Part shown: piece by piece, positions 55,201-62,635 of the stretch
How positions within the stretch are numbered: the first letter of the stretch is position 1
Layout: each line of letters opens with the position of its first letter
DNA from: Pseudomonas fluorescens
Lineage (GTDB): Bacteria; Pseudomonadota; Gammaproteobacteria; Pseudomonadales; Pseudomonadaceae
Assembly: GCF_018614775.1 (NCBI RefSeq)
Contig: NZ_JAGGOF010000002.1
Coordinates: forward strand, 1-64,000
DNA: 64,000 nucleotides
Direction: 5' to 3'
Position numbers and translations under genes: made by a program
Notes under the pieces: model-generated
What the model was told of the DNA's origin: nothing
Databases searched by the model: none
The model's input: only the letters and a program-made list of their open reading frames with translations

Positions 55201-55896
55201 CCGATCGCCATGGCGATGGACATCGACGTCATCGTGGGCCAGGACAGATTGGCGTTTTCCGGTTTCGGCCTGACCGCCAATGTCCAGGGCCAAGTGCACA
55301 TCGGCGACAACATGGACACCCGTGGCGAACTCTGGCTCAACGACGGTCGTTACCGGGCCTACGGGCAACGGTTGACGGTGCGGCGAGCGCGGCTGCTGTT
55401 CGCCGGGCCCATCGACCAGCCGTACCTGGACATCGAGGCGATCCGCCAGACCGACGACGTGATCGCCGGTATCCGCTTGAGCGGCAGCGCCGAGCAACCG
55501 ACCACGCAAATTTTCTCGGAACCGGCCATGAGCCAGGAACAGGCGCTGTCCTACCTGGTGCTGGGGCGGCCGCTGAGCACCACCGGCGAGGACAACAACA
55601 TGCTCGCCCAGGCGGCGCTGGGGCTGGGCTTGATGGGCAGTTCAGGGGTGACCACCAGCCTGGCCAATGACCTGGGCATCAAGGACTTCCAGCTCGACAC
55701 CCAGGGCAGCGGCGACACCACCAGCGTGGTCGCCAGCGGCAACCTGTCGGAAAAACTCAGCCTGCGCTACGGCGTCGGCGTGTTCGAACCGGCCAACACC
55801 ATCGCCCTGCGCTACAAGCTCAGCAAGAAGGTCTACCTCGAAGCCGCCAGCGGCGTCGCCAGCTCGCTGGATATCTTCTACAAGCGCGATTTCTAA
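52210..55896 (+). CDS. tamB: Translocation and assembly module protein TamB
   Basis: A 1228-residue protein with an N-terminal membrane anchor (about 5-30), a very long beta-rich repeat region and a C-terminal DUF490 domain (after about 880) ending in L-S-K-K-V-Y-L-E-A...D-I-F-Y-K-R-D-F. The start is GTG at 52210, overlapping the tamA stop. Much longer frames in other phases are shadows. Spans the periplasm and works with TamA in outer-membrane protein and lipid traffic. Confidence 0.95.
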   Translation: MNRGLKITLLALGTLLAVVLLALSVILGSALGSRWALGLVPGLDVDNFQGRLGGQWSADHLLWQQGGSRVEVDGLIFAWSPLCLARMTLCIEQLKADTVSLQLPPSVDEPSSGPISLPDLSLPVAIELGEVQVGSLVFNGSEQLKGLQLVAHWTAEGLQIDSVQLQRDELSLKLSGLLKPGGNWPLKAAGRLTLPAPGATPWALDLDVDGELLKTLNLKADSSGYLQGHLVGELQPLADHLPAKVRITADGFKASADLPDTLLLNQVELTGEGDLKNGYQLLGKATLPAEKWPVALLLQGKVDANGAQIAALDLDAGDRQSLKLSGQLDWRDGLSAEAKVAWLDFPWHHLYPLIDEPQVTVRSFNGEVSYTDGKYLGNFQAALDGPAGAFSLGSPFSGDLTQIHLPELKLAAGQGKAEGHLDLRFAEGIAWDTALELSAINPAYWLGELPGTLAGQLRSKGAMNSGSLNLDADLNLKGTLRGQPALLQAKASGAGEQWNLSALDIRLGDNRINGSGSLQQKLSGQVDIKLSRLAQLWPQLRGQVLGHIDVAGTLKAPQGKLGLQGTQLAFQDNRLQSLNLDATLDSAQRGKVDLKASGVRAGETSLGVLTVSGQGDLKQQKLTLDLQGPQLDTTLALDGALDQANWRGRLSSGDIQAGGQAWRLQAPAKLERLADGTLNVGAHCWRSGQASLCGEDQRLLPEPKLRYHLKQFPIESLAQWMPKDFAWKGQLNADLQLDLPASGPNGRVLVDASGGTLRIRDKQGDKAQWLDFPYQTLTLDSRLTPKRIDTQLNFVGARLGELMLQAQINPIPASKPLSGSFRLTGLDLSVARPFVPMVETLTGHLNGSGTLSGGLLAPQVNGSLVLSDGTVSGPELPVSLEALQVRAMIAGETVRLNGDWKSGKSGQGSLTGEIGWGEALSMNLTLKGSQLPVTVEPYAVLDVAPDLNITLHGERLSVAGKVLVPKGEITVRELPPSTVKVSDDTVIVGHQTEAGTPPIAMAMDIDVIVGQDRLAFSGFGLTANVQGQVHIGDNMDTRGELWLNDGRYRAYGQRLTVRRARLLFAGPIDQPYLDIEAIRQTDDVIAGIRLSGSAEQPTTQIFSEPAMSQEQALSYLVLGRPLSTTGEDNNMLAQAALGLGLMGSSGVTTSLANDLGIKDFQLDTQGSGDTTSVVASGNLSEKLSLRYGVGVFEPANTIALRYKLSKKVYLEAASGVASSLDIFYKRDF

Positions 55897-55913
55897 AACC
55901 CTCACCTTCTAAC

Positions 55914-56005
55914 CCTGTGGGAGCGAGCCTGCTCGCGATAGCGGTGTATCAGTCGATTCATCAGTGACTGGCATACCGTCATCGCGAGCAGGCTCGCTCC
56001 CACAG
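55914..56005. repeat. REP pair, near-identical to the one at 61024
   Basis: CCTGTGGGAGCGAGCCTGCTC and its inverse. The spacer AGCGGTGTATCAGTCG... closely matches the spacer of the pair at 61024-61119 (only about six differences), so the two are recent copies. Confidence 0.9.
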
Positions 56006-56053
56006 AGCTTTGCTGCGTCTATCCGATTTGTATGTAGCAAGCTAACTATTTAT

Positions 56054-56081
56054 TTGACATTTGCTGCCTAAGCAGTAATAT
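56054..56081 (+). promoter_or_regulatory. Sigma-70 promoter of the efflux operon
   Basis: TTGACA (56054-56059), 16 bp, TAATAT (56076-56081). Near-consensus. Predicted start near 56088, about 35 nt before the MarR-type gene. Confidence 0.85.
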
Positions 56082-56108
56082 CTCGACATACATTCACTGC
56101 CTAGGCAG
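56064..56108. promoter_or_regulatory. Two palindromic operators, likely MarR-type autoregulation
   Basis: CTGCCTAAGCAG (56064-56075) and CTGCCTAGGCAG (56097-56108), the second a perfect palindrome. Centres are 33 bp apart, about three helical turns. The first lies between -35 and -10, the second just past the transcript start. This is the classic layout for a repressor that controls its own operon. Confidence 0.85.
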
Positions 56109-56122
56109 CAAACGGTGATCAG

Positions 56123-56596
56123 ATGAAGCATTTCACCCCCGACGAATTCCACAACTGCCATCTCGGCCTGCTGCTCGGCCGCGCTGCGTTGCTCAAGGAC
56201 CGGATCATCGACACCCACATGGAACCGGTCGGCATCACGGCCGCGCAGTTCAAGGTGTTGATCATCATGGCTCAGCATGGCATCGACACGCCGGCCGAAC
56301 TGTGTCGCTACCTGTCCCTGGACAGCGGTTCGATGACGCGGATGCTTGATCGCCTGGAACAGAAAGGTTTCCTTGCCCGCCAGCGTTCGGTGGATGACCG
56401 CCGGCAAGTGCTGCTGGTGCTGACCGACGCCGGCCAGGCCCTGGCGGATCGCCTGCCGGTGATTGGCGCCGATGCCATGAACCAATTGGCCGGGGCGATC
56501 AGCCGCGATGAACTGCGAACGCTCGAAGAGATTCTCAAGAAAATACTGCTCGCCGCCGGTGATCCCATCACCGTGTTGCGCCTGGGGGACAAATGA
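56123..56596 (+). CDS. MarR-family regulator of the efflux operon
   Basis: A 157-residue winged-helix protein: helical dimer start (D-E-F-H-N-C-H-L-G-L-L-L), recognition region around 55-85 (L-D-S-G-S-M-T-R-M-L-D-R-L-E-Q-K-G-F), wing S-V-D-D-R-R-Q-V-L. Close in plan to EmrR/MprA. First gene of the operon; overlap with the next gene is ATGA. The palindromes at 56064-56108 are its probable operators. Confidence 0.92.
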   Translation: MKHFTPDEFHNCHLGLLLGRAALLKDRIIDTHMEPVGITAAQFKVLIIMAQHGIDTPAELCRYLSLDSGSMTRMLDRLEQKGFLARQRSVDDRRQVLLVLTDAGQALADRLPVIGADAMNQLAGAISRDELRTLEEILKKILLAAGDPITVLRLGDK

Positions 56597-58062
56597 AGCG
56601 TAAAACCCTGCGTACTGGCTTGAGCCTGGTGCTGCTTGCCATGAGCCTGGCCGGTTGCGCCAGCTATCGCGGCCTGAAGACCGAAGGCGTCAGCCTCGAG
56701 GCCCAGAGTCTCAAGGCCGGACAGTCGCTGAACGGCGTGACCTTGTCGCCGGCCGCGTGGCCGAAAAGCGACTGGTGGAAAAGCCTCGGCGACCCACAAC
56801 TCGATGGCCTGATCCGTGAAGCCCTGCGCGACAGCCCGGACATGCAGATCGCCAGCGCCCGCGTGCACCAGGCCAGTGCTGCCGCTTACGCCGCCAACGC
56901 AGCGCGCATGCCGACACTGGATGCCAACGGCAGCGTCAGCCGTTCGCGCCTGGCCCGCGACCAGGACCCGGCGGGGCAGGGTGGCGCCTACAGCACCCTG
57001 CGGTCGCTGAGCGTGGACCTCAATTACAACTTTGACTTGTGGGGCGGCCAGCGGGCTGCCTGGGAAGCCGCGCTGGGCCAGGCCCGCGCTGCCGAAATCG
57101 ATCGCCAGGCCGCGCAATTGACGTTGGCCGCCGATGTCGCCCGGGCCTACAGCGACCTGGGCCAGGCCCACATCATTCATGATCTGGCCGCTGAAGACCT
57201 CAAGCGCACCCGGCAAATGCTCGACCTGAGCAAGCGCCGCCTCAGCGCCGGGATCGACAGCGAGTATCAGTTCCAACAGACCGAAAGCCTGGAAGCCAGC
57301 GCCGATGCGACCCAGATCGACGCCGAGAAACGCCTGCAAAGCGCGAAGATCGCCCTGGCCGTGCTGTTGGGCAAAGGCCCGGATCGCGGCAATGAAATCG
57401 CCCGGCCCAACGTGCTGCAATCCAGTGCCGTGGCCCTGCCATCGAACCTGCCGGCCGAGTTGCTGGGCCGACGTCCGGACCTGGTCGCGGCACGCTGGCG
57501 GGTCGAGGCGGCAGGCAAGAACATCGAGGCCGGCAAGACCAACTTCTACCCCAACCTCAACCTGAGCGCGGCGGCAGGGGTGCAGTCGCTGCTGGGGGAT
57601 GCGATGTTCGGTTCGGCCAGCCGCTTCTTCAACGTGGCGCCAACGGTGTCGCTGCCGATCTTCGACGGCGGCCGCTTGCGGGCGGACCTCGATGCCCGGG
57701 ACGCCGATTACGACCTGGCGGTGGCGCAGTACAACAAAAGCCTGGTCAAGGCCCTCGGGGATGTCAGCGACACCATCAACCAGTTGCGCGACATCGACCG
57801 CCAGATCGGCGCCCAGCAACACGCCACCGATATTGCCCAAAGCTCCTACGACACGGTGGTCCAGCGCTACGGCTCGGGCATCGGGAATTACCTGGACGTG
57901 CTGAGCATCGAGCAGCAATTGCTCCAGGCCCAGCGCCAACTGGCGACCCTGAATGCCGAGCGGATCGATCTGTCGATCCAACTGATGCAGGCCCTGGGCG
58001 GTGGTTTCGACCCCCAGGCCCTGGCCGCGGCCACGCCGGCCTCCACCGCGCCGAATAACTGA
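56593..58062 (+). CDS. Outer-membrane efflux lipoprotein (NodT/OprM type)
   Basis: A 489-residue outer-membrane factor. Lipobox S-L-A-G-C (cysteine 22) and two repeated TolC-like halves with long coiled coils. Typical late motifs: L-L-G-R-R-P-D-L-V-A-A-R near 295 and Y-P-N-L-N-L-S-A-A near 320. It supplies the exit duct for the pump encoded by the next two genes. Encoded between the regulator and the adaptor, 15 bp before the latter. Confidence 0.93.
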   Translation: MKRKTLRTGLSLVLLAMSLAGCASYRGLKTEGVSLEAQSLKAGQSLNGVTLSPAAWPKSDWWKSLGDPQLDGLIREALRDSPDMQIASARVHQASAAAYAANAARMPTLDANGSVSRSRLARDQDPAGQGGAYSTLRSLSVDLNYNFDLWGGQRAAWEAALGQARAAEIDRQAAQLTLAADVARAYSDLGQAHIIHDLAAEDLKRTRQMLDLSKRRLSAGIDSEYQFQQTESLEASADATQIDAEKRLQSAKIALAVLLGKGPDRGNEIARPNVLQSSAVALPSNLPAELLGRRPDLVAARWRVEAAGKNIEAGKTNFYPNLNLSAAAGVQSLLGDAMFGSASRFFNVAPTVSLPIFDGGRLRADLDARDADYDLAVAQYNKSLVKALGDVSDTINQLRDIDRQIGAQQHATDIAQSSYDTVVQRYGSGIGNYLDVLSIEQQLLQAQRQLATLNAERIDLSIQLMQALGGGFDPQALAAATPASTAPNN

Positions 58063-58077
58063 TTCGAGGACCTTGTC

Positions 58078-59280
58078 ATGGCCACTGCCGACACTGCACA
58101 ACCCACCGAGAATTCCCAAAACCGCAGCAACTCGCGCAAGCGCAAGGTCATGCTGCTGGCCCTGGCGGTCATCGTCATCCTTGCCGGCCTGGGCGTCTGG
58201 GCCTGGCACGAGCTGTATGGCCGCTGGAATGAAAGCACCGACGATGCCTATGTGAATGGCAACGTGGTGGAGATCACCCCGCAAGTCACCGGCACGGTGG
58301 TGAGCATCGGCGCCGACGACGGCGACCTGGTGCGTGAAGGCCAGGTGCTGGTGCAATTCGACCCGAACGATGCCGAAGTCGGGCTGCAAAGTGCCCAGGC
58401 CAACCTGGCCCGCACCGTGCGTCAGGTGCGTGGCTTGTACAGCAACGTCGACGGCATGCGCGCGCAGGTCAACGCTCAAGAGGCCGAAGTGCAGAAAGCC
58501 CAGGAGAACTACAACCGGCGCAAGAACCTGGCGGCTGGCGGGGCGATTTCCCAGGAAGAACTGTCCCACGCCCGGGACGATTTGACCTCGGCGCAAAACG
58601 CCCTGGCCAATGCCCGGCAGCAGCTCAAGACCACCAGCGCACTGGTGGATGACACCGTGGTGTCGTCCCATCCCGACGTGCAGTCCGCTGCGGCGCAATT
58701 GCGCCAGGCCTACCTGGCCGACGCCCGCGCCACCTTGATCGCACCGGTCACCGGTTACGTCGCCAAGCGCACCGTGCAGCTGGGCCAGCGGGTGCAGCCG
58801 GGCACGGCGTTGATGGCGGTGATTCCGCTGGACCAGTTGTGGATCGACGCCAACTTCAAGGAAACCCAACTGCGTGACATGCGCATCGGCCAACCGGTGG
58901 ACATCGAGACCGACCTGTACGGCAGCGACGTGAAGTACAGCGGCACCATCGACAGCCTTGGCGCGGGGACCGGCAGTGCGTTTGCCTTGTTGCCGGCACA
59001 GAACGCCACCGGTAACTGGATCAAGATCGTCCAGCGAGTGCCGGTGCGCATTCATGTCAACGCCGAGGAACTGGCCAAGCACCCGCTGCGGGTCGGCCTG
59101 TCGACCCAGGTCAGCGTCAATCTGCACGACCAGAGCGGCCCGGTGCTGGCCCAGCAGCCACCGCAGAAAGCCTCGTTCAGCACCCAGGTCTACGACCGCC
59201 AGCTGGCCGACGCCGACGCGATGATCACGCGGCTGATCCACGAGAACAGCGCGGCGGTGGGTAAGACCGTACAGCGTTAG
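58078..59280 (+). CDS. EmrA-type membrane-fusion adaptor
   Basis: A 400-residue HlyD-family adaptor with a short cytoplasmic N-terminus, one membrane helix (about 25-42), and S-T-D-D-A-Y-V-N-G-N near 53-62, the mark of EmrA-type adaptors. It continues with a lipoyl and coiled-coil hairpin (about 65-220) and a beta-barrel part (L-D-Q-L-W-I-D-A-N-F-K-E-T-Q near 250). Links the MFS pump at 59473 to the outer-membrane factor. Confidence 0.95.
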   Translation: MATADTAQPTENSQNRSNSRKRKVMLLALAVIVILAGLGVWAWHELYGRWNESTDDAYVNGNVVEITPQVTGTVVSIGADDGDLVREGQVLVQFDPNDAEVGLQSAQANLARTVRQVRGLYSNVDGMRAQVNAQEAEVQKAQENYNRRKNLAAGGAISQEELSHARDDLTSAQNALANARQQLKTTSALVDDTVVSSHPDVQSAAAQLRQAYLADARATLIAPVTGYVAKRTVQLGQRVQPGTALMAVIPLDQLWIDANFKETQLRDMRIGQPVDIETDLYGSDVKYSGTIDSLGAGTGSAFALLPAQNATGNWIKIVQRVPVRIHVNAEELAKHPLRVGLSTQVSVNLHDQSGPVLAQQPPQKASFSTQVYDRQLADADAMITRLIHENSAAVGKTVQR

Positions 59281-59313
59281 TCACCCATGGCTTGACCTGT
59301 GCACCGAGGTCCA

Positions 59314-59404
59314 GTGTGGGAGCGAGCCTGCTCGCGATGGCGTCGCAACTGCTTGCTTGAGTGGTGATTGATGCACCGCTATCGCGAGCAGGCTCGCTCC
59401 CACA
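59314..59404. repeat. REP pair inside the efflux operon
   Basis: GTGTGGGAGCGAGCCTGCTCGCGAT and its inverse in the 192-bp gap between the emrA-like and emrB-like genes. In RNA the pair may form a stable stem and alter relative expression of the two genes (known property of REPs; inference here). Confidence 0.9.
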
Positions 59405-59472
59405 GTGTTTGGTCTCGCCACCGGATTCATCCGCGAATTCGTCCCGTCCGTTTCGCTTCATAGGATTTCGCA

Positions 59473-61002
59473 ATGAGCAATAACGCGTCCTTCACGCCGC
59501 CCAGCCTGTTGCTCAGCACCATCGGGCTGTCGCTGGCGACGTTCATGCAGGTGCTCGACACCACCATTGCCAACGTTGCCTTGCCGACCATTTCCGGCAA
59601 CCTGGGCGTCAGCTCGGAGCAGGGCACCTGGGTGATCACCTCGTTCGCGGTGAGCAACGCCATCGCGCTGCCGCTGACCGGTTGGCTGAGCCGGCGGTTC
59701 GGTGAGGTGAAGCTGTTTTTGTGGGCAACGATGCTATTCGTGCTCGCGTCGTTCTTGTGCGGAATCTCCACCTCGATGCCCGAGCTGATCGGCTTTCGCG
59801 TGCTCCAGGGGCTGGTGGCCGGGCCGTTGTACCCGATGACCCAGACGCTGCTGATTGCCGTGTACCCGCCGGCCAGGCGCGGGATGGCCCTGGCGTTGCT
59901 GGCGATGGTCACGGTGGTGGCGCCGATAGCCGGGCCGATTCTGGGGGGCTGGATCACCGACAGCTACAGCTGGCCATGGATATTTTTCATCAACGTGCCC
60001 ATTGGCGTCTTCGCGGCGATGGTGGTGCGCCAGCAGCTCAAGGCGCGGCCAGTGGTGACCAGCCGCCAGCCAATGGATTACGTCGGGTTGATCACGCTGA
60101 TCATCGGTGTCGGCGCGCTCCAGGTGATCCTCGACAAGGGCAACGACCTGGACTGGTTCGAATCGAACTTCATCATCGTCGGCGCGCTGATTTCGCTGGT
60201 GGCCCTGGCGGTGTTCGTGATCTGGGAAATGACCGACGACCATCCGGTGGTGAACCTGCGACTGTTCGCCTACCGCAACTTCCGCATCGGCACCATCGTG
60301 CTGGTGGGCGGTTATGCCGGGTTCTTCGGCATCAACCTGATCCTGCCGCAGTGGTTGCAGACCCAGATGGGCTACACCGCCACCTGGGCCGGGCTGGCCG
60401 TGGCGCCCATCGGGATCCTGCCGGTATTGATGTCGCCCTTTGTCGGCAAATACGCGCACAAGTTCGACCTGCGCCTGCTGGCCGGCCTGGCGTTCCTGGC
60501 CATCGGCCTGAGCTGCTTCATGCGCGCCGGGTTCACCAACGAGGTCGATTTCCAGCACATCGCCCTGGTGCAGTTGTTCATGGGCATCGGCGTGGCGCTG
60601 TTCTTCATGCCGACCCTGAGCATCCTGATGTCGGACCTGCCGCCGCAGCAGATTGCCGACGGCGCCGGGTTGGCGACGTTCCTGCGGACCCTGGGCGGCA
60701 GCTTTGCGGCATCGCTGACCACCTGGATCTGGATCCGTCGGGCCGACCTGCACCATGCCTATCTCAGTGAAAGTATCAGCACGTTTGAACCGGCCACCCG
60801 CGAGGCGCTCAACCAGCTCGGTGGCGCCAGTGCGCCGGCCTATGCGCAGCTTGATCAAGTGCTGACGAGTCAGGCGTACATGCTCTCCACGGTGGATTAC
60901 TTCACGCTGTTGGGTTGGGCGTTCATGGGGTTGATCGTGTTGGTGTGGCTGGCCAAGCCGCCGTTTGCGGCGAAGGCGGGGCCGGAGGCGAGTGGGCACT
61001 GA
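59473..61002 (+). CDS. EmrB-type multidrug MFS transporter (DHA2, 14 TM)
   Basis: A 509-residue DHA2-family antiporter. Motif A-like start and L-D-T-T-I-A-N-V-A-L-P-T-I (about 26-38), typical of EmrB/QacA. W-V-I-T-S-F-A-V and the motif C G-P-I-L-G-G-W near 155 follow; about 14 membrane segments. Works with the adaptor and outer-membrane factor to export hydrophobic or toxic compounds. The substrate and natural inducer are unknown. Confidence 0.94.
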   Translation: MSNNASFTPPSLLLSTIGLSLATFMQVLDTTIANVALPTISGNLGVSSEQGTWVITSFAVSNAIALPLTGWLSRRFGEVKLFLWATMLFVLASFLCGISTSMPELIGFRVLQGLVAGPLYPMTQTLLIAVYPPARRGMALALLAMVTVVAPIAGPILGGWITDSYSWPWIFFINVPIGVFAAMVVRQQLKARPVVTSRQPMDYVGLITLIIGVGALQVILDKGNDLDWFESNFIIVGALISLVALAVFVIWEMTDDHPVVNLRLFAYRNFRIGTIVLVGGYAGFFGINLILPQWLQTQMGYTATWAGLAVAPIGILPVLMSPFVGKYAHKFDLRLLAGLAFLAIGLSCFMRAGFTNEVDFQHIALVQLFMGIGVALFFMPTLSILMSDLPPQQIADGAGLATFLRTLGGSFAASLTTWIWIRRADLHHAYLSESISTFEPATREALNQLGGASAPAYAQLDQVLTSQAYMLSTVDYFTLLGWAFMGLIVLVWLAKPPFAAKAGPEASGH

Positions 61003-61023
61003 CCGGGAATTGAAATGCAATTC

Positions 61024-61119
61024 CCCTGTGGGAGCGAGCCTGCTCGCGATAGCGGTGTATCAGTCAGCTCATCAGTGACTGGCATGCCGCTATCGCGAGC
61101 AGGCTCGCTCCCACAGGGG
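61024..61119. repeat. REP pair, near-identical to the one at 55914
   Basis: CCCTGTGGGAGCGAGCCTGC with spacer AGCGGTGTATCAGTCAG... and the inverse unit. Located between the convergent ends of the emrB-like gene and lpxH. Confidence 0.9.
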
Positions 61120-61133
61120 GGATATGTTTGGCG

Positions 61134-61886
61134 TCAGTGAGACGGAGCTGCCAGTTGTGGAGGCGGGGCAAACCCAAACGGCGCCAACGCAAACCCCTGT
61201 TCATCCACCTGCAAGGCCCAGCCCTGCTTGTCCCAATCCCCCAGCACAATGCGCCTGGCTGCATGTTCGCCGAGTTGCAGCTTGTGGATGGCGGGGCGGT
61301 GGGTGTGGCCGTGGATCAGGGTTTTCACGCCGTATTGCTGCATGATCCGCGGGATTTCTTCGGGCGTGACGTCGACGATGTCGTTGGCTTTCATGCGCAC
61401 CTGGGTGCGGCTTTCGCTGCGCAGTTTGCGCGCCAGCTTTTGCCGGCTGGCCAGTGGCAGGTGACGCAGGATGAACAGCGTGACCGGGTTGCGCAGCCAG
61501 CGGCGCAGCTTCATGTAGCCTTCGTCGCGGGTGCAGAGGCTGTCGCCGTGCATCAGCAGCACTGGCTCGCCGTTGAACGGCACGACACTCGGGTCCTTGA
61601 GCAGGGTGCAGCCGGCCGCTTTGCAGAAGGCTTGTCCGAGCATGAAGTCGCGATTGCCGTGCATCAGGAAGATGGCCGTGCCGCTGTCGCTCAGTTCGCG
61701 CAGGGCCTGGCAGATGGAACGCTGGAAGGGCGTCATGGCGTCGTCGCCGATCCAGGCTTCGAAAAAATCACCGAGGATGTACAACGCCTGCGCCGAGCGG
61801 GCGCGGGTGGCGAGTAAATCCAGAAACGCCCGGGTGATGTCCGGGCGCGCATCGATCAGATGTAAGTCTGAAATCAGCAGTATCAC
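61134..61886 (-). CDS. lpxH: UDP-2,3-diacylglucosamine diphosphatase
   Basis: A 250-residue metallophosphoesterase: SDLHL (6-10), GDFFEAW near 39, GNRDFM near 76, GDSLCT and final GHTH near 190. Cleaves UDP-diacylglucosamine to lipid X in lipid A synthesis at the inner membrane. The start is GTG at 61886, overlapping the ppiB stop (GTGA), giving translational coupling. Length and motif order are those of LpxH. Confidence 0.95.
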   Translation of the reverse strand: MILLISDLHLIDARPDITRAFLDLLATRARSAQALYILGDFFEAWIGDDAMTPFQRSICQALRELSDSGTAIFLMHGNRDFMLGQAFCKAAGCTLLKDPSVVPFNGEPVLLMHGDSLCTRDEGYMKLRRWLRNPVTLFILRHLPLASRQKLARKLRSESRTQVRMKANDIVDVTPEEIPRIMQQYGVKTLIHGHTHRPAIHKLQLGEHAARRIVLGDWDKQGWALQVDEQGFALAPFGFAPPPQLAAPSH

Positions 61887-62386
61887 TCAATGATCTCGGC
61901 TTTCTCGATGATCACGTCTTCTGCCGGGACATCCTGGTGGCCGGCCTTGGACGTGGTGGAAACGCCCTTGATCTTGTCGACCACGTCGGTGCCTTCGATC
62001 ACTTCACCGAACACCGCGTAGCCCCAGCCCTGCACCGTTTCGGCGCTGTGGTTGAGGAAGCTGTTGTCCGCCACGTTGATGAAGAACTGCGCGGAGGCCG
62101 AATGCGGCTCCATGGTACGGGCCATGGCAACGCTGTACTTCTTGTTCGGCAGGCCGTTATTGGCCTCGTTCTTGATGCTTGGGCGCTTGTCTTTCTTTTC
62201 CTTCATGCCCGGCTCGAAACCGCCGCCCTGAATCATGAAGTTGCCGATGACGCGGTGGAACACGGTGTTTTCGTAGTGGCCGGCGTTGACGTACTCAACG
62301 AAGTTGGCAACGGTCAATGGCGCCTTTTCGGCGTTCAGTTGCAGGACGATGTCACCGTGGTTGGTGGTCAGTTTGACTTTGCTCAT
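61883..62386 (-). CDS. ppiB: Peptidyl-prolyl isomerase, cyclophilin type
   Basis: A 167-residue cytoplasmic cyclophilin (no signal peptide): catalytic V-F-H-R-V-I near 50-55, F-M-I-Q-G-G near 60-65, M-A-R-T near 90 and F-F-I-N-V near 104. Helps proline isomerisation during folding. The start at 62386 ([14 protein letters not shown]) is standard; the upstream frame is not coding. Cotranscribed with lpxH and divergent from glnS, the usual Pseudomonas order. Confidence 0.95.
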   Translation of the reverse strand: MSKVKLTTNHGDIVLQLNAEKAPLTVANFVEYVNAGHYENTVFHRVIGNFMIQGGGFEPGMKEKKDKRPSIKNEANNGLPNKKYSVAMARTMEPHSASAQFFINVADNSFLNHSAETVQGWGYAVFGEVIEGTDVVDKIKGVSTTSKAGHQDVPAEDVIIEKAEIIE

Positions 62387-62635
62387 GATGGCTTCTCTTT
62401 CTGGGAATTCGTGGGTTTCGGGGCTGTGAGGCCCGCAACCGGTCTGGCTATGATCGGCCAGGCCGGGCAGTTTAGCGCGCCGGGCACGAATTTCGAGGCT
62501 GTTTTTCATCGGGTCGTCGATTAAATTCAATCGTTTGCCGGCCTGGCCTGTCAGGTGCTTGACAGCATCGGCTATGATACGGGCTTTGATTTATCAGGCC
62601 GCACCCGGCCGCGCACTTGTCTGTTCAAGGATCCT

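Noticed and set aside
56308..59241. A 977-codon open frame on the minus strand
   Set aside because: It lies antisense to the MarR, outer-membrane factor and adaptor genes, all of which match known families. The long frame is a by-product of GC-rich third codon positions.
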